A stretch of DNA of 64,000 nucleotides from Methylosarcina fibrata AML-C10 (GCF_000372865.1 NZ_KB889965.1:2773450-2837449); one strand, 5' to 3'. Counted from the stretch's first letter, positions 1-7,683 are shown. Notes: generated by a model not told the origin, from the sequence alone. Numbers and translations: made by a program.

Positions 1-452
1 GTATCGACGGTGACCGATTGAAAATCTCGTTTCTTCACGGTCCGGGTAGCGACGCCCGCCTCGATCGTCAATAACAACAGCCACTCACAGCCGGCTTCAC
101 CGATCCGTTGCCGCCATTTCGTCAGCGAGGTCGGATGACAGGGAACCTCATGCTGAAAAAAGGTTTCGCCACAAAAGTACTGCCAATAACCGTTTTCAAC
201 CCAGCGTTTAACGACCGCTTCATCCGATAAACCTTCCGCATGTTTCAGATAATGCAATCCGGCGATCAAACGGGTCGACAACGCCGGGGCGCCTTGTTCT
301 GCTTCAAAAAACGGGCCGAATTCTTCGTCCAGCCGAGCCCAGTCTATTTTGCTGGCCAATCGATAAAGTTCATGTTTCGGGTTCAAAAACTCGTCCAGGC
401 GAGTTTTGAAAAGGTCATTTTGCACAACTTCCTGAGGACGTTTGGGCTTCAT
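1..452 (-). CDS. IS5-type transposase, N-terminal part (runs off window)
   Basis: DDE transposase of the IS5 group, which would catalyse cut-and-paste movement of an insertion sequence. The reverse strand reads open from an ATG at 452 to the window edge, about 150 codons starting MKPKRPQEVVQNDLFKTRLD. The visible part has the usual IS5 N-terminal (DUF772-like) pattern: LYRLASKIDW, ALSTRLIAGLHYLKHAEGLS and PTSLTKWRQRIGEAG. The catalytic core lies outside the window, so I cannot tell whether the copy is intact. An inverted repeat lies just upstream of the start. Confidence 0.85.
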   Translation of the reverse strand, partial: MKPKRPQEVVQNDLFKTRLDEFLNPKHELYRLASKIDWARLDEEFGPFFEAEQGAPALSTRLIAGLHYLKHAEGLSDEAVVKRWVENGYWQYFCGETFFQHEVPCHPTSLTKWRQRIGEAGCEWLLLLTIEAGVATRTVKKRDFQSVTVD

Positions 453-461
453 TTTTCGGTG

Positions 462-510
462 AAAATTTGCAAGAAAATAAAACCCATTTTAACATTTTCT
501 TGCAATTTTT
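462..510. repeat. 17-bp inverted repeat upstream of the IS5 transposase
   Basis: Arms at 462-478 and 494-510 are inverse complements with one mismatch around a 15-nt loop; the shared core is TGCAAGAAAAT. Its position 10 to 60 bases outside the transposase start suggests it belongs to the insertion sequence end, or is a hairpin that shields the transposase from readthrough. The outer IS boundary could not be fixed because the other end is off the window. Confidence 0.5.
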
Positions 511-556
511 GACCTCATAAATATCCATTTATATGATATTAATCAATTTCTTATGA

Positions 557-772
557 ATTAATCAGGGACGACTAATTATCGAACCCAAAGCTACTGGTGT
601 ACGCGAACTCTTGAATGCTATCCAGTTGTCTACCCTTAGCACGCTTGAGCTGAAGGCCGCGCAGACACTCACGGAATGCATGGTAAGGAAAGAATCTTAT
701 CGCGATATATATCGAGCTGTCAGAGCTTCTTTGAATGGCTTGTTAATCGAGCGCGGTATGCTGCTGAGGTAA
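557..772 (+). CDS. Small hypothetical protein, 5' end uncertain
   Basis: An open frame follows the stop at 554-556 and ends in TAA at 770-772, four bases before the next gene. It reads IEPKATGVRELLNAIQLS, then LKAAQTLTECMVRKESYRDI, then NGLLIERGMLLR. No ATG lies near its beginning; TTG at 611 is the only plausible upstream start and has no clear Shine-Dalgarno. The composition looks coding and the spacing to the next gene suggests coupling. The front may have been removed when the neighbouring IS inserted. I do not recognise the family. Confidence 0.45.
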   Translation: MNQGRLIIEPKATGVRELLNAIQLSTLSTLELKAAQTLTECMVRKESYRDIYRAVRASLNGLLIERGMLLR

Positions 773-776
773 GGTA

Positions 777-1130
777 ATGGCGTTGAAGATAAGAAAAAAA
801 CAGTATATTGCTCAGGATGTCGACATGATTCGTTCTCCAGCTTATCAGGATTTAAGCGGAAATGCCGTAAAGCTTCTTATTCTGATGCAAACTCATTGGC
901 GCATGTATGAGCCTATTGCCTATAGTGTCACTGAGGCACAGAAACGCGTAGGGTGCTGTCGGGGGATTGCTCATGCTTGCTTTAAAGAATTGGAAAGCCA
1001 TGGATTCATAAAGCTGATGCTTGAGGGGCATTTCAGCAAACAGCTGGCGCGTAAATGGCGTCTGACCTTTCGCGAATTTAATGATCAAAAACCTACTGAT
1101 GAGTGGCGTAATTGGCAACCAGAAAATTAA
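777..1130 (+). CDS. Helix-turn-helix-like hypothetical protein
   Basis: A 117-aa basic protein preceded by AGGTAAGG four bases before the ATG. The middle (SGNAVKLLILMQTHW, then TEAQKRVGCCRGIAHACFKE) looks like a winged helix-turn-helix of the kind seen in small phage or plasmid replication and regulatory proteins. The C-terminus (LARKWRLTFREFNDQKPTDEWRNW) is rich in Trp and Arg. It is probably co-transcribed with the preceding frame. DNA binding is inferred from the predicted fold only; no catalytic motif is visible. Confidence 0.6.
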   Translation: MALKIRKKQYIAQDVDMIRSPAYQDLSGNAVKLLILMQTHWRMYEPIAYSVTEAQKRVGCCRGIAHACFKELESHGFIKLMLEGHFSKQLARKWRLTFREFNDQKPTDEWRNWQPEN

Positions 1131-1422
1131 TTTACTTATTCACTATTTGAACGCTGCATGTCGCATGGTGAACAAGTCATGCTGCATAGTGAACAGATGT
1201 TCATTATATGAACGCCTTTTAAATAAATTCAATAACTTAGGATTACTAAATTCGGCCTTCAGTGTTCACTATTCGGGATGTACCTATTATTTACCATATC
1301 CCATGGCCTGAACTGGCAAGAAATCGGTAAGGGAAATAGATCCAGGAAGGCCGGCGGCAGACAGGCTACAACGATTAAGAATTTTAACTTAACCATATTT
1401 ACTCAATTTGGATATTGAAATA
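1131..1422. other. Gene-free spacer with repeated TGAACA-type words
   Basis: No convincing gene. The first 150 bases carry at least four related words in both orientations (GGTGAACA, AGTGAACA, TGTTCATT, GTGTTCACTATTC). They could be remnants of a repetitive C-terminal coding tail or binding sites for the HTH-like protein encoded immediately upstream. The rest (1270-1420) is AT-rich and shows nothing I can name. Confidence 0.3.
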
Positions 1423-2088
1423 ATGACAATAAAAAAGAAAATACCCTCCAATAAAGCCCAGAGGGCTAAAACTAGCAAAGAAAAAGAAAATAACCAGGGC
1501 CATAAGATCAAGGAAAAAAATAGAGAGCAACTGCTGGCTGAGTTTGGATTAATGCCCACTTGTGGCAACGCTCTAGCCGCCCAGGCTTTTCTTAAAAGCT
1601 CCGTAGGTGATCCGGGATTTATCGAAACTCATGCTGCTATGTCTAAGTCTGTAAAAAAGGTAGTGGCGGGAGAAACGAAAATAGTTGAAGCAACTTTAAT
1701 AGCCCAGGCAATTACACTCGATAAAGTATTTGTCGATCTGATAAGGCGAGCAGCGGCAAATATCGGACAACACGAAAGGGCAATGGAAACTTACATGAAG
1801 TTGGCACTGAAAGCACAATCCCAATGCCGGACAACCTTGCAAACTTTGGCCGAAATTAAAAACCCTCGTCCAGTGGCTTTTGTGAAGCAGGCAAATATAG
1901 CGCATGGACACCAGCAAGTGAATAATGGCAATATTACCTCGCGCGCGGAAAATTTTGAAAAAAACTCAAACGAACTATTGAAGGCAAACCATGGCGAACG
2001 GCTGGACCCCAGAACGACGGGCGCGACAAGCAGCCTTGATACTAACTTGGAAACCATGGAAACAGTCGACGGGACCGCGAAGCGATAA
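1423..2088 (+). CDS. Conserved hypothetical protein with Lys-rich N-terminus
   Basis: About 221 aa from the ATG at 1423; a TTG at 1408 would add five residues. The N-terminus is Lys/Glu-rich and probably disordered. The centre (EATLIAQAITLDKVFVDLIRR, residues about 88-108) and ALKAQSQCRTTLQTLAEIKN are helical. They are followed by PRPVAFVKQANIAHGHQQVN, a segment I have seen in hypothetical proteins of proteobacterial islands. No enzymatic motif or membrane segment is present. Its 3' end overlaps the start of the next gene in another frame, which suggests the two are translated together. Function unknown. Confidence 0.6.
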   Translation: MTIKKKIPSNKAQRAKTSKEKENNQGHKIKEKNREQLLAEFGLMPTCGNALAAQAFLKSSVGDPGFIETHAAMSKSVKKVVAGETKIVEATLIAQAITLDKVFVDLIRRAAANIGQHERAMETYMKLALKAQSQCRTTLQTLAEIKNPRPVAFVKQANIAHGHQQVNNGNITSRAENFEKNSNELLKANHGERLDPRTTGATSSLDTNLETMETVDGTAKR

Positions 2089-2218
2089 CGGCAAATCCAT
2101 CAGTTCAATGAACGCAAAAACTCACGGCTTAAGATCGAAAGAATGGCGGATAGCGGAGAATGAATTCAGGGAATATTTCCTTCGATGCCGTGAGTTTAGT
2201 GATGAATTGGAGACTTGA
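1991..2218 (+). CDS. Small conserved hypothetical protein (MANGWTPERRARQA type)
   Basis: A 75-aa protein starting MANGWTPERRARQAALI, followed by WKPWKQSTGPRSDNGKS and MNAKTHGLRSKEWR. This Arg/Trp-rich beginning is shared by small proteins that often follow the gene upstream in proteobacteria. It overlaps the preceding frame by about 100 bases, with AAGGCA ahead of its ATG. It is likely a small nucleic-acid-binding protein given its basic character, but this is inference. Confidence 0.55.
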   Translation: MANGWTPERRARQAALILTWKPWKQSTGPRSDNGKSISSMNAKTHGLRSKEWRIAENEFREYFLRCREFSDELET

Positions 2219-2352
2219 TGCAAAAGTTTGAATCAGACCAGACAATTTTAGATATTAGTTTAGATTGAATCCGACATTGACGATCTCAGTTCGGCCATTT
2301 TCTGCCGGTCGCTCTACATTTATCAGTGGCCGCTGTAGGTCACAAATTGCTC
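2219..2352. other. Short spacer before the integron cassettes
   Basis: No gene supported. It separates the plus-strand hypothetical cluster from the minus-strand cassette array. The sequence changes from AT-rich to GC-rich near 2280, which may mark the distal end of the array. Confidence 0.3.
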
Positions 2353-2410
2353 GCCCAACGCAAAGGTCACCGGCGCCCATCATGGTGTCCGGTGCACCGC
2401 TTTGCTGGGC
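2353..2410 (-). other. Integron attC recombination site A
   Basis: On the minus strand a 58-nt imperfect palindrome runs from GCCCAGC (2410-2404; R'' with the core AAC changed to AGC) to GTTGGGC (2359-2353; R'). Inner arms GCAAAGCGGTGCACCGG and CGCCGGTGACCTTTGC pair imperfectly. Such a hairpin 14 bases after the stop of the 2425-3165 gene is the expected layout of a gene cassette. This is the array's last visible attC. Confidence 0.8.
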
Positions 2411-2424
2411 GTATGGAGTGGAAC

Positions 2425-3165
2425 TCACCACAGCGCCATCTCTATGTCGCATGGGCGCCAAGTTTGTTGGCCAATTGCCATTGGGTCAGGATCAGCAAAC
2501 GAAACACCAGCTGCATTGAGACGCGCTGCTTCTGCTTGAAGCAAAGGCACATACACAGCGTTGTACTCAATCCTATTGCCCTGCGTGTCGTTTATGTAAT
2601 TGTCATTTAGACGCAGACCGAAGTTCGTAAAGTTACCTGGATTGGTCACTAGTCCGGCAACTCTGGAATCGACTATGCCGTATTGTTCCGGGAACAGGAA
2701 GCGAAGGAAGGCACTGGCTGTCGCAATTCGGACACCGCCGATCTGGAATAGAGCCACATTTGGCTCAGGCGGATTACCTGCATGGAAGGTGTATGCGTTC
2801 ATCAGTTGATCAACTGTGCAAAGATTCCATTTTGCTAATACGTTATTCCTGGCTCTATCTGGCCTACCACCTTGACTCGCCATCTTCCAGTGAACAAGAG
2901 CAAGTGAAACATTTTGCAAATTGCAGATGTGATTTGGTGTCCTAGCTACTGACGGAGTCTGTACATAGTCACTGAAGACTTCCTGCATAAGGCATTCAAA
3001 CCTTCGAATTGAGATTCCGTCCGCATGAGGGACTCCGGGATAGATCCCAATACTCGCATGCTCAGCGACATTAGGCGTTGGCAGAAGATTGACTGCTGTA
3101 TCTGGGGCTGAGTAATTATAGGCTTGACGTCGGGCAATGTATTGCTGGGGTGTTAAGATTGGCAT
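2425..3165 (-). CDS. Cassette-encoded hypothetical protein, HhH-GPD-like segment
   Basis: A 246-aa protein; its ATG follows AAGGAAG by six bases. The segment ASAFLRFLFPEQYGIVDSRV (about residues 156-175) resembles the substrate-pocket region of helix-hairpin-helix DNA glycosylases and related proteins, which carry a conserved Asp after a Pro-rich turn. I cannot see a complete HhH motif with catalytic Lys, so a repair activity is not claimed. It is the insert of an integron cassette bounded by attC B upstream and attC A downstream, and would be expressed from an upstream cassette promoter. Confidence 0.6.
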   Translation of the reverse strand: MPILTPQQYIARRQAYNYSAPDTAVNLLPTPNVAEHASIGIYPGVPHADGISIRRFECLMQEVFSDYVQTPSVARTPNHICNLQNVSLALVHWKMASQGGRPDRARNNVLAKWNLCTVDQLMNAYTFHAGNPPEPNVALFQIGGVRIATASAFLRFLFPEQYGIVDSRVAGLVTNPGNFTNFGLRLNDNYINDTQGNRIEYNAVYVPLLQAEAARLNAAGVSFADPDPMAIGQQTWRPCDIEMALW

Positions 3166-3208
3166 TTAGAGACTTCCTTATGGATTCATGATGAAGGATA
3201 GATTTTCT

Positions 3209-3289
3209 GCCCAACGCTTCGCGTAACCGGCGCCAGAAGGCGAAGCGCAGCGTAGCTTTCTGACGTCCGAGTTCACGCGATTGTTAGAA
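3209..3289 (-). other. Integron attC recombination site B
   Basis: An 81-nt palindromic site on the minus strand, from TTCTAAC (3289-3283) to GTTGGGC (3215-3209). The opening TCTAACAATCGCG and the ending GAAGCGTTGGGC are very like classical attC sites of resistance cassettes. It overlaps the last codons of the HEPN gene and ends 43 bases before the next cassette start, as in typical compact cassettes. Confidence 0.85.
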
Positions 3290-3830
3290 TTTCGGCCAGG
3301 AATGCATCAGTTGCTCCCACCAAGTCCTGGATAAATCGTATGTGTTTTCGGAGGTCTTCTCTCGTGACCGCGTGTGGTGTTGATTGGCCGGGACCTGGAC
3401 GCCATGACCGGTGAGCGATATCACCCCGCTTTTTTGCGATTTTATTGAGCTCAGCACGAGCGCGGGCTGGGTCGTAGTGGTTCCAAGCCCAGCCCTCCGT
3501 TACGTCAACGCCCAGGTATTTGGCAAAAATCACCTTGACCCTGTCAGTACTTGGTGTGTGGAAGTACTTGAGGTCGTTTTCGAGCGATTCTTTATAGAAC
3601 CGCACAAGCCGGCTCGCCTCTGATCCGCGGCCAGACACTTCATCAGCTGCTTCCACAACCCGATCTTCCACATAGGTTTCCAAAGCCGCGAGGGCCATCA
3701 CTAGGCTTGCACGTTTAAGGACTTCTGCTTCCGGCGGCGGCGGTTGGCTGTTCAAAGCGTCAAAATGATTGAGGAGGTCGATTGCATCCTGAATCGCATG
3801 CTCAAATGTTTCGATTGCTCTTGATTTCAT
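3273..3830 (-). CDS. HEPN-domain protein (RiboL-PSP-HEPN-like), cassette-encoded
   Basis: A 185-aa, all-helical protein. MALAALETYVEDRVVEAADE (about residues 44-63) and KKRGDIAHRSW (about 133-143) form the HEPN signature. The RGDIAH sequence gives the R-x4-H motif that is catalytic in HEPN ribonucleases, so the active site looks intact. HEPN proteins commonly act as RNA-cleaving toxins or defence effectors. No nucleotidyltransferase antitoxin partner is adjacent. The gene sits between attC C and attC B with almost no leader, so translation probably depends on a very short upstream region. A defence or toxin role is inferred. Confidence 0.75.
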   Translation of the reverse strand: MKSRAIETFEHAIQDAIDLLNHFDALNSQPPPPEAEVLKRASLVMALAALETYVEDRVVEAADEVSGRGSEASRLVRFYKESLENDLKYFHTPSTDRVKVIFAKYLGVDVTEGWAWNHYDPARARAELNKIAKKRGDIAHRSWRPGPGQSTPHAVTREDLRKHIRFIQDLVGATDAFLAEILTIA

Positions 3831-3832
3831 TC

Positions 3833-3904
3833 TTGTAACTCTAATGTTGCCTTCAGCGACGCGGGCGCGTTAGCGACTGCGTCCACTGCAAGGCTTTGTT
3901 AAAC
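3833..3904 (-). other. Integron attC recombination site C
   Basis: On the minus strand it runs from GTTTAAC (3904-3898, a perfect RYYYAAC core) to GTTACAA (3839-3833), with inner arms GCCTTGCAG...GACGC and GCGTC...CTGAAGGC that pair. R' keeps the GTT core but the outer bases are degenerate. It begins inside the final codons of the AbiTii gene and ends two bases before the HEPN ATG. Confidence 0.7.
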
Positions 3905-4837
3905 AATTTTCTCCGGCAGGTGAAGAATTTCACCGATCACGAGATATGTATTTAAGAATAGAGCTCGCGCCTCCTCGACTGTCACGTCATTGTGAACACC
4001 TGCGGATACTCGATCATATAAATTTGCAATATTTTGTCGAAACCGTTTTTTACGTGAGTCGCTACCTACCCTTTGATGGATATAGGCATTTATTCTGTTT
4101 TGGTGTTTATTTGCAGTAAGAGAAAGTTGATTACCACCAATTTCGATCGCTCCATCTTGAGGAGGAAAAATTGCATCGGCGAACGAATCAATTACTCTCC
4201 TGCAACTAGTTAAGGCATGACTAATTGCCTCTTGATCGCCCTCTGCCAATCGCGACATAACCGAGGGTATTTGCTCTAAAATATCTCCGCACGTTTCGCC
4301 AATTAGAGTATCGACATCTCGCTTGTACCGTTCAAATATCGATTCTGATAAGCTATCGAACTGCTTTTCGTAATATATTTCGGTCACAAACGAGTGCATT
4401 TGCGCCAGCACCTTGGTCCTAATTCCGCTTAGACGCGAAATATTGTTGGCGCATGCAGTCATGGCATTAGTGACGTTAGCTATTGCAACGCTAGCCCACT
4501 CACCGCTTGAGTCGGGCGTTCTCAGTGATGCCAGCTTTGCTTTCTCGGCATCAATAGCGGCCGCTTGCTGTGCAAGCGGCCCCCAATATCCAGTTTGTTT
4601 CTCCCCATCAATCCAGCGGCCCGTTATCCCCATATATTTCAACGAAATCGGATTGGAGCCGTTGTAGCCGCCCATTTCCATCTTTAGCCAATAACGAATT
4701 TCTTCGGAGCCAACCCAGCGCGCTAACCGTGAAGCTTTCAAAACCAAGCTTTCCGCACTGGTTCGACTGAGCTCAATGTCATCGAGTAGTTCCTTGGCGA
4801 GTTCAAGGATATGTTCCGATCTGCTTTGCTCTGCCAC
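3899..4837 (-). CDS. AbiTii-domain abortive-infection-like protein, cassette-encoded
   Basis: A 312-aa protein with a GTG start preceded by AAGGA. Residues about 10-60 (LAKELLDDIELSRTSAESLV, LKASRLARWVGSEEIRYWLK) match the AbiTii N-terminal domain of abortive-infection proteins. The C-terminal 70 residues contain RVSAGVHND, an R-x5-H element of the kind found in HEPN domains, followed by a helix (EEARALFLNTYLVIGEIL). I infer an AbiTii-HEPN phage-defence effector, possibly RNA-cleaving. It is the first intact cassette read from the missing integron promoter end, which in integrons is the best expressed position. Confidence 0.7.
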   Translation of the reverse strand: MAEQSRSEHILELAKELLDDIELSRTSAESLVLKASRLARWVGSEEIRYWLKMEMGGYNGSNPISLKYMGITGRWIDGEKQTGYWGPLAQQAAAIDAEKAKLASLRTPDSSGEWASVAIANVTNAMTACANNISRLSGIRTKVLAQMHSFVTEIYYEKQFDSLSESIFERYKRDVDTLIGETCGDILEQIPSVMSRLAEGDQEAISHALTSCRRVIDSFADAIFPPQDGAIEIGGNQLSLTANKHQNRINAYIHQRVGSDSRKKRFRQNIANLYDRVSAGVHNDVTVEEARALFLNTYLVIGEILHLPEKIV

Positions 4838-4856
4838 GAGCTGTTCCTTGCTTTAC

Positions 4857-4917
4857 GCTTAACAAATAAGCATTTTATCTGTCGTGCGCAAGCATGACAG
4901 ATAAATGTGTGTTGGAC
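4857..4917 (-). other. Integron attC recombination site D
   Basis: A 61-nt minus-strand hairpin from GTCCAAC (4917-4911) to GTTAAGC (4863-4857). Arms CATTTATCTGTC and GACAGATAAAATG pair around a TTGCG-containing loop. Both core 7-mers fit RYYYAAC/GTTRRRY. It belongs to an upstream cassette whose gene is cut by the IS91-type element, and its R' is the joint to the AbiTii cassette. Confidence 0.85.
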
Positions 4918-4996
4918 TAAGCCGCTCTGGATGTTTGGCTTAGCCCGCCTTCTTTATTAATGGGGATTGTATTGTTTTCGAGCAGGGTTGTCCAAG
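4917..4996 (-). pseudogene. C-terminal remnant of an interrupted cassette gene
   Basis: Directly upstream of attC D, a minus-strand frame reads SWTTLLENNTIPINK then EGGLSQTSRAA and stops in TAG, whose last two bases overlap the R'' core. This is where a cassette gene normally ends. The frame breaks down beyond 4996, next to the tetranucleotide CAAG, a known IS91-type target. I therefore read it as the tail of a gene cut by that element. The family is not recognisable from about 26 residues. Confidence 0.4.
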
Positions 4997-5208
4997 ATTT
5001 ATCGGCTTTCTATGGACGTTAGTCTTGTTTGTAACTGACCGATTAGCTTCTGATAGGTCCGTCGAGGGAAGGATTTATTCAATTTTGTTCGCTTCATTTG
5101 TTAGTTTTTCGGTTTTTTCTTTCTCTCGGCCGCACGGTATCCCAGGCCTTTTGGCGCCTGTGGACGGGCTGTGCCGTTCCTGGCTTAAGCTTCCGATCGG
5201 TTTATCGC

Positions 5209-6360
5209 TTAGCCATACTCTATGCGCTTGGGCGCTATCTCTCCGACGACGATCATACGGCCTGTTTGGCATTGCGGACATAACTGCGGTTTTTCAATGA
5301 TCGGCGCGGTAACGGGCTGACTGTTTACAACTTCCTGCTCGACGATCTCTTGCTCGGCTATGGCTTGCAGAGTATGCCGGATTTGCGCCAGCTTTTGTCG
5401 CCGGCATCGGTTGGCGAGAAAGCCGTAATGGCGAATGCGCATGAACCCGATCGGCAAAATATGCCATAAGAAGCGTCGAATCAGTTCTTCACCGCCCAAC
5501 ACCATGACTTTGTTGCGGTCATGATCCCGGTAGTCCTTGTAGCGCAGATGCACTTGGTCTTCGTCTATCTGCCGGATCCGCCCATTACTGAGTGCGGTTT
5601 TGCGACTGTAGCGGGCCAGATACTGGACCACTGTTTCGGCTTGGTTGAGATAGGCTTTGGTGTACACCACCCAGTCTGTTTGCATGAGCTCACGGAGTCG
5701 CGTATCGATTTCCGCAGGACGCGTGATCCGTTGCAGTTCACCGCGTTGCGCACTGTACCGCAGGCGGCAAACCATTCGACCCCGAAAAAATCGGGACAAG
5801 GCCCGGACCGGAAACAGGTAATTGCTTTTGGCCGGATGCCAGTCGCCTGCTTCGGTCAAGGCGCCGCCGGCGACCAGGCAGTGCAGATGCACATGCCGAC
5901 TCAGATTTTGCCCCCAGGTATGCAAGACCGCGGTCATCCCCAGGGTGCCGTGCAATCGTTTCGGGTCTTGGCCAAAATGATCCAAGGTTTCCCAAACGCT
6001 CTGGAATAAGCACCGGTAGATCACTTCGGGGTGCAGTTCGATCCAGCTATTGAGCGTATGCGGCAGTGTGAACACCAGGTGATAGTAGGTCACCGGCAGA
6101 ACCGCCTGCAACTGCTGTTGGCACCAGGCTTGTTGGGCTTGGCCCTGGCATTGCGGGCAATGGCGGTCACGGCAGGAATGATACTGCGGCTGCTCGAAGC
6201 CGCACTGCCCGCAACGCCGTCGCAGGCCACCCAAGGCTTCGGTGCGGCATTGTTCGATATGCCGGCAGGCTTTTTGCTGAATCGGGGTGAGCGCATGCTG
6301 CGTCTGATAGGCGGGCAGAAATCGCTCGAAGACCGCCTGCAAGCCGACGTCGCCGCTCAT
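5209..6360 (-). CDS. IS91-family transposase
   Basis: A rolling-circle transposase of 383 aa from the ATG at 6360 (MSGDVGLQAVFERFLPAYQ). The N-terminal zinc-binding region has CGQCGFEQPQYHSCRDRHCP and CQGQAQQAW. The HUH motif appears as HVHLHCLVAGG (about residue 165). The Y1 region is AYLNQAETVVQYLARYSRKT, and a further Cys pair (CPQCQTGRM) lies near the end. The length is usual for the family, so the gene appears intact. Its ATG overlaps the recombinase stop (ATGA), indicating coupled translation. Confidence 0.9.
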   Translation of the reverse strand: MSGDVGLQAVFERFLPAYQTQHALTPIQQKACRHIEQCRTEALGGLRRRCGQCGFEQPQYHSCRDRHCPQCQGQAQQAWCQQQLQAVLPVTYYHLVFTLPHTLNSWIELHPEVIYRCLFQSVWETLDHFGQDPKRLHGTLGMTAVLHTWGQNLSRHVHLHCLVAGGALTEAGDWHPAKSNYLFPVRALSRFFRGRMVCRLRYSAQRGELQRITRPAEIDTRLRELMQTDWVVYTKAYLNQAETVVQYLARYSRKTALSNGRIRQIDEDQVHLRYKDYRDHDRNKVMVLGGEELIRRFLWHILPIGFMRIRHYGFLANRCRRQKLAQIRHTLQAIAEQEIVEQEVVNSQPVTAPIIEKPQLCPQCQTGRMIVVGEIAPKRIEYG

Positions 6361-7208
6361 AACGGCTGCTCCAGTTGGGCCAACAGGTCGCCGCCGCTTC
6401 GGCTTTCCTGATAACCCGGCACCCAATGGACATAACGCAAGGTCGAGCGGATATTCTGATGGCCCAGCTGATGCTGCAGTTGATGCAGCGGCATGCCGGC
6501 TTCCAGCTGATGGGTCGCATAGGCGTGACGCAGGCTGTGAATGCCGCCGATCTTGTCGACCCCGGCGCGTCGTTTGGCCTCCGAAAAAAGCTTTTGCGCA
6601 CTGGCAATACTCAACGGCGAGTGGGGATCGGCACCGGGAAACAGCCATTGCGGCGGCCGCAGTTCACGCCAATAGGCACGCAATAGCTGCAATAAAGTAG
6701 GCGACAGGATCACGGCCCGATCCTTAGCGCCTTTGCCTTGTTCCACTCGCAGCAGTCGCCGTTCGCCATCCAGGTGGCGAATCTGAATCGACACCAATTC
6801 ACTGACACGAAGTCCGCAACCGTAACAGGTCGACAGTAACATGCGGTGTTTGAGGTTGCCGTGGGCCGCCAGGATGCGGCTGACTTCACTGCGCATCAGC
6901 AGTTCCGGAATGCGTTGTTCTTGTTTAGGCACCTGCAGCTTGACGCCAAAGCTGTCCTGGCCGAGGACGTGCAGATAGAAAAAACGGAGCGCATTCAGAT
7001 ACAAGCGGCAAGTGGCCGGCGAGAGGTGGCGTTCTTTGACCAGTGCGAGGAAGAACCCTTGCAGTTCTTCCCCCGACAGTTGAGCCGGCGAACGATGATA
7101 ATACTTCGCCAACTCGGCGACAGCCATCAGATAACTGCGCTGGGTTCTCAGAGCCATGCCGCGTACCAGCATGGCATCGATCATTTTTTGACGTAACGGA
7201 GTCATCAC
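6357..7208 (-). CDS. Tyrosine recombinase of the IS91-type element
   Basis: A 283-aa phage-type integrase with an N-terminal SAM-like domain (RTQRSYLMAVAELAKYYHR) and a C-terminal catalytic domain. The active-site residues are visible: Arg in CGLRVSELV, His-x-x-Arg in HSLRHAYATH, and GHQNIRSTLRYVH with the nucleophilic Tyr. It lacks the extra helix region typical of integron integrases and is too short for IntI, so it does not explain the attC array. It overlaps the transposase start by 4 bases. Such recombinases accompany ISSod25-like IS91 elements. Confidence 0.85.
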   Translation of the reverse strand: MMTPLRQKMIDAMLVRGMALRTQRSYLMAVAELAKYYHRSPAQLSGEELQGFFLALVKERHLSPATCRLYLNALRFFYLHVLGQDSFGVKLQVPKQEQRIPELLMRSEVSRILAAHGNLKHRMLLSTCYGCGLRVSELVSIQIRHLDGERRLLRVEQGKGAKDRAVILSPTLLQLLRAYWRELRPPQWLFPGADPHSPLSIASAQKLFSEAKRRAGVDKIGGIHSLRHAYATHQLEAGMPLHQLQHQLGHQNIRSTLRYVHWVPGYQESRSGGDLLAQLEQPL

Positions 7209-7611
7209 ATTTCTCCTCTAAAGACTGACCAACAGCGGTCAATCAGGAGTGTGCGACTTATTGTTACGAAAGGGAAATTTAGAGCTGTGCCAAGGCACCG
7301 CGCAGCGGTTTAGTTCAACAAATTATTATCTAATTCAGTATATTTACACTTAACTTTATTCGACCGCAAGCGACAATAGAATTAAGAAGCCCAACACCTG
7401 AATTACTAGGCGGGGTAACACATATTTTCTGGATAATAAACAAACCAAGATAACCACTAAGGTGCATTTTGAATGACCGAAATATCGGCATGAACTGACG
7501 TTTGAAAGACAGGATAAATGGACCGGTTAGGGTCGAACTGAGACATTCAATGTCTGTTGCAGTTGAGATTAATTTTTTAAAGGGTTGGATCAAGTTCAGA
7601 TTTTTACATAT

Positions 7612-7647
7612 TAAAAAACCCGCATTCCGCCCCATGGGAATGCGGGT
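7612..7647 (-). terminator. Rho-independent terminator, leftward
   Basis: A perfect 11-bp stem (7618-7628 with 7637-7647, ACCCGCATTCC) around an 8-base loop; on the minus strand it is followed by a run of six T. It would end transcripts coming from the right, for example from the orphan frame at 7684-7872. There is no T run on the plus-strand side. Confidence 0.7.
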
Positions 7648-7683
7648 CAAAAATAGGCATTTTGCTTATCTCTCTTCAATAAG

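Larger units (their letters stand above)
4997..7308 (-). mobile_element. IS91-type element with accessory tyrosine recombinase
   Basis: Two overlapping minus-strand genes, a tyrosine recombinase followed by a Y1-type transposase, are the hallmark of one subgroup of IS91-family rolling-circle elements. The left boundary is proposed next to CAAG at 4993-4996, on the oriIS side. The right boundary (terIS side) is approximate, near the GTTC at 7311-7314. Neither end was confirmed, because these elements make no target duplication. The insertion separates the cassette array from whatever integrase or attI once preceded it. Confidence 0.65.

Noticed and set aside
6361-6648. N-terminal extension of the IS91 transposase frame
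   Set aside because: It is the recombinase gene read in another frame; the ATG at 6360 overlaps the recombinase stop and starts the family sequence.
6357-7208. Tyrosine recombinase as an integron integrase
   Set aside because: It is about 50 residues too short, lacks the IntI-specific patch and is fused by overlap to an IS91-type transposase.
7389-7395. GCCCAAC core near the right end of the IS91-type element as another attC
   Set aside because: No complementary RYYYAAC/GTTRRRY partner or paired arms within 120 bases.
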